From an uncultured Prevotella sp. (lineage in GTDB: Bacteria; Bacteroidota; Bacteroidia; Bacteroidales; Bacteroidaceae): 58,872 nt of DNA. How positions within the stretch are numbered: the first letter of the stretch is position 1; the number at the start of each line of letters is the position of its first letter. Where the stretch lies: positions 1 to 58,872 of the forward strand of contig ONKL01000013.1 of assembly GCA_900318395.1 (NCBI GenBank), read 5' to 3'. The notes under the pieces are model-generated. The model was not told the origin of the DNA, searched no databases, and saw only the letters and a list, made by a program, of their open reading frames with translations. Position numbers and translations under genes: made by a program. Positions 39,802-47,400 of this stretch are shown here, one piece after another.

Positions 39802-41256
39802 ATGATGAGAAAATTATTGTTTTCAGCCGTACTCGCATTTGCTTTTTCAACTGCCGTTCAGGCTGGTGGCCTTATGACCAACACGAACTATCACATCGCC
39901 TTCGACCGCATGTTTGCGCGAGGTGCCACTACTGAAATCGATGCCGCCTACTCGAATCCCGCTGGTCTCGCCTGGGGACATGAGGGCTGGCAACTCTCGC
40001 TGAACTTCCAGAAGCCTTGGCAGAACCGCGACATCGAGACGACGATTCCCCACTTTCTGGCTAATCCGCAACTGGGATATGCTGGCTACGACATCCACCA
40101 GAAGTTCAACGGCAAGGCTTCGGCACCCATCGTGCCTGCACTCTTTGCCTCTTATAAGAAGGACAATTGGGCCTTCTCTGCGATGATAGGTATCGTAGGC
40201 AGTGGTGGTTTCGTGAAATACGAAGAGGGTATCCCCATGTTCAACGTCATGACGATGGGTAAGATCTTCGAGCAGTCGGTTACTGCCCACATGGCCAATC
40301 CCCAGAGTCCCATCATCACCCCTGAGATGTATGACATCAACTCGGAGGTGAAGGGTAAGCAGTATATCTACGGTGGACAAATCAACATCACCCGTAAGAT
40401 CAACGACTATTTCTCTGCTGCCATCGGCCTGCGCGCCAACTACTACGACGGCTATAACCGTGGCTTCGTCAATGCCACCACCAAGCAGCAGCTGGGAGGT
40501 CAGCAGCTGATGGACTTGCAGCTCGATGTCACCCAGCGTGCATGGGGCTTTGCACCTATCGTCAGCATCGACTACCATCAGGGACCGCTCACCATCGCCG
40601 CCCGCTATGAGTTCCGTGCAAAGCTCAACACGAAGAACGACACCAAGGCGCTGAACGTCACGATGATGGGACAGCAGATCGACATCAAGGGCATGGCTGA
40701 GCAGATGGGCAATGAGGCCACACTGAAAACGTTGGCAGCAGCTGCTGGCGACCAGATGGCTGAAAAAATCAAGAACTATATGCCTGATGAGCACGTGCGC
40801 TACGACATGCCTTCGCTCTTCGTTGTTGCCGCTGGCTATGAGTTCACGCCAAAGTTGCGCGCTGCCCTGGAATACCACTTCTTCGACGACAAGCACGCCA
40901 AGATGGCTGACGACCGTCAGAAGACGCTGGATCATGGTACTCATGAGATCCTTGCGGGTATTGAGTATGACATCAGTAAGAAGTTCACAATCAGTTGTGG
41001 TGGTCAGCGTACGGACTATGGAATCACTGACGAGTATCAGCAGAATACTTCTTTCGCCTGCGACAGCTACTCCGTAGGTCTCGGAGGTGCCTGGAACATC
41101 ACTGAGAAGATGCGCCTGAACTTCAGCTACTTCTGCTCGCTCTACAGCGACTACACCCATAACCAGCAGAAATACCTGGGTACGCCCTACGCTGGCAAGG
41201 ATGTCTACAGCCGCACGAACCACGTCGTCGGCGTAGGTCTCGACTATAAGTTCTAA
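39802..41256 (+). CDS. OmpP1/FadL/TodX-family outer membrane transporter
   Basis: A 484-residue protein with signal peptide (MMRKLLFSAVLAFAFSTAVQ) and the FadL N-terminal plug signature: GGLMTNTNYHIAFDRMFARG and DAAYSNPAGLAWGHEGW. It ends in a membrane beta-strand with terminal Phe (VGLDYKF). The family moves long-chain fatty acids or other hydrophobic compounds across the outer membrane. A long polar insertion (about residues 277-330) lies between two strands. It is a single-gene unit with its own promoter and a strong terminator that also serves ispH on the other strand. Confidence 0.9.
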   Translation: MMRKLLFSAVLAFAFSTAVQAGGLMTNTNYHIAFDRMFARGATTEIDAAYSNPAGLAWGHEGWQLSLNFQKPWQNRDIETTIPHFLANPQLGYAGYDIHQKFNGKASAPIVPALFASYKKDNWAFSAMIGIVGSGGFVKYEEGIPMFNVMTMGKIFEQSVTAHMANPQSPIITPEMYDINSEVKGKQYIYGGQINITRKINDYFSAAIGLRANYYDGYNRGFVNATTKQQLGGQQLMDLQLDVTQRAWGFAPIVSIDYHQGPLTIAARYEFRAKLNTKNDTKALNVTMMGQQIDIKGMAEQMGNEATLKTLAAAAGDQMAEKIKNYMPDEHVRYDMPSLFVVAAGYEFTPKLRAALEYHFFDDKHAKMADDRQKTLDHGTHEILAGIEYDISKKFTISCGGQRTDYGITDEYQQNTSFACDSYSVGLGGAWNITEKMRLNFSYFCSLYSDYTHNQQKYLGTPYAGKDVYSRTNHVVGVGLDYKF

Positions 41257-41270
41257 AAATACGAAAGTTC

Positions 41271-41306
41271 ACAATCATCCCCCGCCACTTGACGGGGGAT
41301 GATTGT
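41271..41306. terminator. Bidirectional hairpin terminator between fadL-type gene and ispH
   Basis: A perfect 14-base stem ACAATCATCCCCCG (41271-41284) with CGGGGGATGATTGT (41293-41306), an 8-base loop and a TTTTATT run on the plus strand. It separates two convergent genes and can end both transcripts. Confidence 0.9.
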
Positions 41307-41307
41307 T

Positions 41308-42195
41308 TTATTGCATCTGCTGGATGGCCTCGCTGCACTGCTCCATGAGCCAGCGAGGGGTGGAGGTGGCGCCACAGATGCCTACCGTCTGGATGCCCTC
41401 GAGCCACTCTTTCTGTATCTCCTGGGGATCCTCCACGAGGTGGGTGTTGGGATTCACACGCAGACACTCGTTGTAGAGCACCTTGCCATTCGAACTCTTT
41501 CGGCCACAGACGAAGAGAATGAGATCGTGCTTCGTGGCAAACTGCGAGATATTCGGCATGCGATTGGCAACGGAGCGACAAATGGTGTCGAAGCTCTTGA
41601 AAGTAGCACTTGGAGCCATGTGCGACTGGATATAGTCGATAATGCGATGAAACTCATCGAGCGACTTCGTGGTCTGTGAATAGAGATAGATGTCGCGCGT
41701 AAAGTCAAGCTTCGTCACTTCCTCGAAACTCTCGATGATAATAGCACTTGACTTGGTCTGTCCTACGAGACCGAGGACCTCAGCATGACCGCGTTTTCCA
41801 AAGATGACGATCTGAGGCGTCTTTTCACTACTCACTCCACACTCCTCACTCCTCGAGATTTCGTACTGTGTCTTGATACGCTTCTGGAGCTGGAGCACCA
41901 CAGGACAAGTGGCATCGATAATCTCGATATGATTACGACGGGCAAGTTCATAAGTCTCCGGGGGCTCTCCATGAGCGCGCAGCAGCACCTTCACATCGTG
42001 AAGCTTGCGCATCTCCTCGTGGTTGATGGTGATGAGTCCCATCTCGCGCAGACGATCGCACTCCATGCCGTTATGCACGATATCGCCAAGGCAATAGAGG
42101 GGGCGCCCCTGTGCCAGCTCTTCTTCGGCTTTCTTGATGGCGGTGGTTACTCCGAAGCAGAAGCCACTGCCTTCATCGATTTCTATTTGTATCAT
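41308..42195 (-). CDS. ispH: 4-hydroxy-3-methylbut-2-enyl diphosphate reductase
   Basis: This is the last step of the MEP pathway, making IPP and DMAPP from HMBPP. The 295-residue protein has the three Fe-S cysteines in SGFCFGV (about position 13), DATCPVV and GICGATSTP, and the substrate residues HGEPPE and QTTKS. An unusual insert (residues about 110-122, ISRSEECGVSSEKT) comes from a tandem repeat (41822-41857). The rest matches ispH closely. It converges on the FadL-type gene and is 36 bases downstream of the meaB stop. Confidence 0.95.
   Translation of the reverse strand: MIQIEIDEGSGFCFGVTTAIKKAEEELAQGRPLYCLGDIVHNGMECDRLREMGLITINHEEMRKLHDVKVLLRAHGEPPETYELARRNHIEIIDATCPVVLQLQKRIKTQYEISRSEECGVSSEKTPQIVIFGKRGHAEVLGLVGQTKSSAIIIESFEEVTKLDFTRDIYLYSQTTKSLDEFHRIIDYIQSHMAPSATFKSFDTICRSVANRMPNISQFATKHDLILFVCGRKSSNGKVLYNECLRVNPNTHLVEDPQEIQKEWLEGIQTVGICGATSTPRWLMEQCSEAIQQMQ
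41822..41857 (-). repeat. Tandem repeat inside ispH
   Basis: On the plus strand CTTTTCACTACTCACTCC and CACTCCTCACTCCTC form degenerate units of 6-8 bases that encode the insert RSEECGVSSEK in IspH. Confidence 0.75.
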
Positions 42196-42211
42196 AGTAA
42201 CTATTTTTTAT

Positions 42212-42236
42212 CTAGGATCGCCTAGGATTGCCTAGG
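42212..42236. repeat. 10-base repeat CTAGGATYGC between meaB and ispH
   Basis: CTAGGATCGC, CTAGGATTGC and CTAGG follow each other with period 10. The stop of meaB (42232-42234) lies within the last unit. Confidence 0.75.
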
Positions 42237-43332
42237 CCTTAAGCGCATTAAAATATTCGTCGAGCAGATCTTGGGCGGCCACGAAGCTCGTCTTCTGCCC
42301 AGCGAGGACCGTCTGCTCTGCTGCAGAGAGCTGCGACTTGATGACAGGATTATTATAGAAGTTGAGCCGCAGATGCTCGTTGATGCTCTCATACATCCAG
42401 TATTTCGACTGCTCGTTGCGACGATAGTCGAAGTAGCCATTCTGCTTCACGAAGTCGACATACTGGTAGATCATATCCCAGACCTCCTTCACACCTGTAC
42501 CGTAGAAGCCTGAATAGCAAAGCACCTTGGGTGTCCACCCGCTCTCAGGCATCGGGAAGAAATGGAGGGCGTTGCGGAAGTTGGTGGCTGCCATCTGGCA
42601 ACGATCCACATTATCGCCATCACACTTGTTGATGACGATACCATCGCTGATCTCCATGATACCTCGCTTGATGCCCTGCAACTCGTCGCCAGTGCCTGCT
42701 ACCTGGATGAGCAGGAAGAAATCGACCATGGAGTGACAGGCTGTCTCGCTCTGCCCTACTCCCACTGTCTCGACGAAGATCTTGTCGAAGCCTGCTGCCT
42801 CACAGAGGATGATGGTCTCACGCGTCTTACGTGCCACACCGCCTAAGGAGCCTGCCGACGGACTAGGACGAATGAAGGAATCAGGATGCTGGGCGAGTTT
42901 CTCCATACGCGTCTTATCGCCAAGGATGGAGCCCTTCGTTCGTTCACTCGAGGGGTCGATGGCGAGCACAGCCAGACGACCTCCCTTTTCACGGAGCACG
43001 TGCATGCCAAACTCGTCGATGGAGGTACTCTTGCCTGCACCAGGCACACCACTGATGCCCACACGCACACTATTGCCACTATGTGGCAGGCACTTATTGA
43101 TCACCTCCTGGGCCTTCGCCTGATGGTCGGGATTGACACTCTCGATGAGGGTTACGGCCTGTGAGAGGATGGTGACATCGCCCTTGAGGATACCCTCTAC
43201 CATCTCTGCTGTCGTGAGTTCACGACGACGGAAACGGTTGCGCTTCATATAGGGGTTGATGATGGAAGGCTGCTCTACCCCACTGTTCACCTGCAGTCCT
43301 GCATATTCTGAGCTATTCTCGGGATGTTCCAT
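42232..43332 (-). CDS. meaB: Methylmalonyl-CoA mutase-associated GTPase MeaB
   Basis: The 366-residue G3E-type GTPase has the P-loop VGISGVPGAGKSTSIDEFG, the switch and metal region LAVLAIDPSSERTKGSILGDKTRM, VETVGVGQSE (G3) and INKCDGDN (G4). It protects and repairs the B12-dependent methylmalonyl-CoA mutase and controls cofactor loading. The mutase genes are not in this window but should exist in the genome, as propionate or succinate metabolism in Bacteroidales uses them. N-terminal 30 residues are variable (SSEYAGLQVNSGVEQPS). It lies 27 bases downstream of the DUF1573 stop on the same strand. Confidence 0.94.
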   Translation of the reverse strand: MEHPENSSEYAGLQVNSGVEQPSIINPYMKRNRFRRRELTTAEMVEGILKGDVTILSQAVTLIESVNPDHQAKAQEVINKCLPHSGNSVRVGISGVPGAGKSTSIDEFGMHVLREKGGRLAVLAIDPSSERTKGSILGDKTRMEKLAQHPDSFIRPSPSAGSLGGVARKTRETIILCEAAGFDKIFVETVGVGQSETACHSMVDFFLLIQVAGTGDELQGIKRGIMEISDGIVINKCDGDNVDRCQMAATNFRNALHFFPMPESGWTPKVLCYSGFYGTGVKEVWDMIYQYVDFVKQNGYFDYRRNEQSKYWMYESINEHLRLNFYNNPVIKSQLSAAEQTVLAGQKTSFVAAQDLLDEYFNALKA

Positions 43333-43335
43333 GAG

Positions 43336-43370
43336 ATATTAAACATTATACATTAAACATTATTTTTTAA
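43336..43370. repeat. Junction repeat ATTAAACATTATACATTAAACATTA
   Basis: Units of about 7-8 bases (TTAAACA / TTATACA) between meaB and the DUF1573 gene, running into the 3' end of the latter. Related units occur at 52050-52075 and 58602-58625. Confidence 0.7.
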
Positions 43371-44415
43371 TGTTGATGACGACCTTTGAGTGGTCGGGAT
43401 CGTTGGTAATCATCAGGATACGGGGGCGTGTACGCACGTTCTTCAGATCGTCGGCAAACCCTGTGATCTTCAGCATGGTCTCCTGCCCTGGTTCCACCTC
43501 GCGCGAGCCAAGTGTCACCTTCAGACCTCTGGTAAACATCTGCATCGAAGAGATCACCAGTGTTGACTTTCCTGTATTCCGCAAAGCGACTTCGACCGTC
43601 TTCTTCGATTTGTTGTCGAAGTTGGTAAAGTCGATTTCTGTCGTAGAGATCTGCAGCTGGGGTGCCATATCCTTGTTCATATTGGCAAAAGCCGTCAGGT
43701 CGGGCAGCAAGATGGCTGATACGGGCACCTCGATATCAGGATTGACCTTATCGCCCAAGTGCTTACCCAGGTAGACGTTGGTCTGCGTCAGTCCGTAATC
43801 ACGCAACTTCTCGGAGTGAAGGGTGACGGTGATGGTGGCTCCATGTCCTGGCGAGATGGTCTCAGGCACCACCTGCGAGGTGAGGTATGGCGGCAGGTGC
43901 ATCAGCGTGGGCTGCATCACGTCAGTGCCATTGTTATAGACGTGGATCTCCTGGATCATCTCATCGCCCTTGTTCACATCGTCGAACTCAAGCTCATTCT
44001 TGTCGAGCAGCATGGTTCCCATCGACAATGGATAGTTGCCTGCGTAGTCGAGCACCTCAGCGAGCACCACGCCCTTCATCGTCAGATAGAGAGGCTGCTC
44101 AGAGGCATTGCTCCTGATAGCTGCCATCTTGTGGAAATGGCCCAGCTGACGAGCATCATAGGTCATCTTAACAGTAAACTTATCGCCTGCAGCCACTTCC
44201 TTGGGGAAATCGACGCTGGTACATCCACAGTCGGTCTTCACACTCTCGATGAGAAGACGGCGCTTGCCTTTATTACGAAGTTCATACGTGGCTGTGACGG
44301 GTTGCTCATAGCCTACACGTCCACAATCAATGGTGGTGTTGGTGACCACGATGCGCTGTGCCGAAGCTGGCAGCATCGCCAGGGCCATCAGGGGTGTTAT
44401 AATCAGTCGTTTCAT
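43360..44415 (-). CDS. DUF1573 domain-containing protein
   Basis: I choose ATG 44415 (MKRLIITPLMALAMLPASAQ), whose signal peptide is clear; an in-frame upstream start at 44475 lies inside the alpha-2-macroglobulin gene. The 351-residue mature protein has several Ig-like beta-sandwich units. The first is a DUF1573 domain with TDCGCTSVDFPKE (Cys pair) and RNKGKRRLLIESVK; two related units follow. Such periplasmic proteins are frequent in Bacteroidota and often act with large surface proteins. It starts within the stop of the alpha-2-macroglobulin gene (1-base overlap, TAATG), so translation is coupled and a shared function with it is likely. Confidence 0.88.
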   Translation of the reverse strand: MKRLIITPLMALAMLPASAQRIVVTNTTIDCGRVGYEQPVTATYELRNKGKRRLLIESVKTDCGCTSVDFPKEVAAGDKFTVKMTYDARQLGHFHKMAAIRSNASEQPLYLTMKGVVLAEVLDYAGNYPLSMGTMLLDKNELEFDDVNKGDEMIQEIHVYNNGTDVMQPTLMHLPPYLTSQVVPETISPGHGATITVTLHSEKLRDYGLTQTNVYLGKHLGDKVNPDIEVPVSAILLPDLTAFANMNKDMAPQLQISTTEIDFTNFDNKSKKTVEVALRNTGKSTLVISSMQMFTRGLKVTLGSREVEPGQETMLKITGFADDLKNVRTRPRILMITNDPDHSKVVINIKK

Positions 44416-47400
44416 TATTTGATGATAAGTGTTTGCGATTTGGTAAGACCTCGGAACTCGGGTGCATAGGCACACTCTACGACACAGCTGCCTGTCTCGT
44501 AGGTTCCTGAGCGGTCGATGAAATATTCGTTCTCGATGACGTGCTGACCCTTCGACAGGCAGTCGAAGTAGTAGTTCGTCGAGTAATCCTTTGGTGTACA
44601 GTATGAGCCGTAGTGCCAGCCACTGAGCTGACGCACGGGCTCCAGACAGGCTGCGCGCTTATCGAGCACCTGTACGAAGTCGTAGTCACGATCAGCGGTG
44701 ATGGTGATACGGATACGGATGCGGTCGCCCACCTTCAACTGAGCAGGCTTCTCGCCCTTGGCAGTGAGCACCTCGCGCTTCACCACGATGCCACTGCTGT
44801 TATCAGCGATATGACTGGTGGCTTGCGTGAACTGTGCATAGACAGCACCCCAAGAGGTTCCTTCCGAGGTCTTCTCGATAGCGATCTCCTTGCTGGCTGC
44901 GGATACCGGAGTCTTCACGTAACCCAGACCTGCTGTGGCCTTAGGCAATTCGAGAGGCTTGCCATCGACCTTCACGACAGCATTGTCTGCATCAAGTCTC
45001 AGACGGTTGGCTCCCTGCAGGAAAGCATAGACGGCATTGACACTGTTGATGGGGGTATCCCAAGCCTGGGTACGCTTCTGCTGAAGCACCCAGCGCTGCA
45101 TCTCCTCGATAGTCTGGTGGTCGTCAGGCGTCAGGCGCTGCAAGGCCTCAATGGCCACGGTCTGTGTCGGAATCTTATAGTCGTACCAGCTATAGCCTGC
45201 ACGTGGGGTGTCGTAGTAGCGTCCCATATCCTCACGATAGACGGTCCACTCCTTCAACGACTGGGCATACTCAATGGCACGCTTAGGATCGGGTGTCGAG
45301 AGGACTACAGCCGTGAGGGCTTTCTCGTAGATGCTCTGGCTCTTGATGTCTTTCTTGAGCAATTTCATCAGATACTTGTTGGCATCCTCTACATCGTCTG
45401 GAAGTTCACGTCCGTCGAGGGTACAGAGGTAGAGCCACTCAAGGGCCTTGAAGCTGGGGAACATGGGTTCGATGCCGTCTTCCTTAGCCCGTTGCTTGAT
45501 CTCCTTCACCTCTTCCACGATCTCTTGTCCCATGAAACCGAAAGCCTTCGTGAGCATATTGTTGGTCTCGCTCTGAACTCCTGCCATCGCGTTAAGGCGT
45601 ACAAACATCTCACTGACGGCAACAGTCATATAGAACGAGCCAGGCATCTCTGGCCACCACGCCCAAGAACCATCGTAACGCTGCAGGCGTGAGAGCTTCG
45701 TGATGGCATCCTGCAGGCGACGCTGCATGAGGTTCTCATCGAAGAAATCACCCAAGCGCTGTTTCTGGTCTGTCTCGCGCTCAGCATCCATCACCCAAGG
45801 CGTCTCATTGAGCACAAGATCCTTCAGTTCCTGATTCTTCGCGAGGGCACTGGTCAGCGAGTTGGCATCAGCCTCCTGTTTCCAAAGTTCGAAAGCAGTC
45901 TTGGCCTGTGGGTTCTGGGCAAGGATATAGCGGCCCAGTGAGTTGGCATAGAACGAAGCCGCCTGTGAGATGGCGTTATCATCACAGGGTGTTCCCACGG
46001 TGGGCAATGCCTGTACCATCAACCACGCTGGCTGGTTGGTATATTCGAAGATCACTTTGCTGTTCTTGGCGTCGCCAGGAATCAGCTTCTGCAGATCGAC
46101 GGTCTGAGTACCGGGCTGGTGCTGAGTGAGCGGTAGAGTCACTGTGACACGCTCTGTACTGGGCAGGATGGGCAGATAATGCTGTTCGCCATCTGAGAAG
46201 CCCTTGCCACTGACAGTCATCTGACAGATCAGGAGCGAGTGACTGTCGTCTGGGGTGTAGTCGAAGGTGACAGCAGCAGTGCCGCCAGCCTTCAAGGTAA
46301 CTGGTTGTGACTGCTCGAAGACAACAGCCTCAGTCTCTGGGTCGATGAGTTTCAGACGAGCCTGACCAGCGAGGGTCTTCTCTGCTGTATTAAAGATGCG
46401 GGCAGCAATGGTACCCTTATCGCCATCACGCAGGAATCGCGGCACGTTGGGCTGTATCATCACTTCCTTCTGGGCCACCGTCGTACCCTCAATACTACCA
46501 TAATACATATCACGCGTATGAGCCAGCCCCATGAAGCGCCACGTCGTCAGACTCTCAGGCAGCGTGAACTTCAGGGCTATCACACCCTCTTTGTTGGTCG
46601 TCAGCTGGGGATAGAAGAAGGCTGTCTCGTTCAGGTTCTCACGCACCTGTACATCCTCAGTCTCACCTTCGTCTGTCGGCTTCGCGTCGTTTTCTGCTGC
46701 AGCCTCATCGGCAACAGCTGCATTCGACATCATCACCTCCTTCATCATCATCGGTGGCTCCTCCATCACCATCATGTCATCAGCGACAGCGCGACTCAAG
46801 CCCTTGCCAGCCATCACGCCTCCACGTCCGAAGCGATGGAAACTGCGATAGTAGAGCGATGGATATACGTCGTGGTCGAAGGTGCTGAACACCAAGTCCT
46901 TCACTTTGAGTGCCGACCAGCTTCGCGAATTGTAGTCTCTCATCTGGTGATTGCCGAGATAGCCCCAATAGTTGCTGGGCAACGGCAGATAGATATTAGG
47001 TATCAGCCTCCACTGGTGGTGTGCCAGCATGTCGAGACTCTGATCATAGAGCGTAGCCATCATCTGGGCGTCTACTGGTTTGCCCTCTGGGTCACGCACG
47101 GTGAGGGTCCACTCTTCCTGCTGACCTGGTTTCAGACGATCACGGAAGGTTTCCCACTGTAGCTTCAGATGCTTATCGGGCAAAGCTCTGCGGATGGTGG
47201 CTTGATGCGTATAACAGTGTCCGTTCTTCACCCAGGCATAGGTAAGCAACAGGCCGTTGCCATAAGCCTCATCGTAAGAGATCTTCTGGTTCAGAAGCTC
47301 GTTGCTCTTATCTGTCGAACCTCGCTGAATCACCCGATTACCAGCAAAGATACTGTAGACAATATGGACGTTCTCTGCTGAGGAGCCCACCTGGATGGTG

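Noticed and set aside
39847-41223. 458-codon frame opposite the FadL-type gene
   Set aside because: It is antisense to a well-supported porin; its Val/His/Asp-rich composition is typical of a shadow frame.
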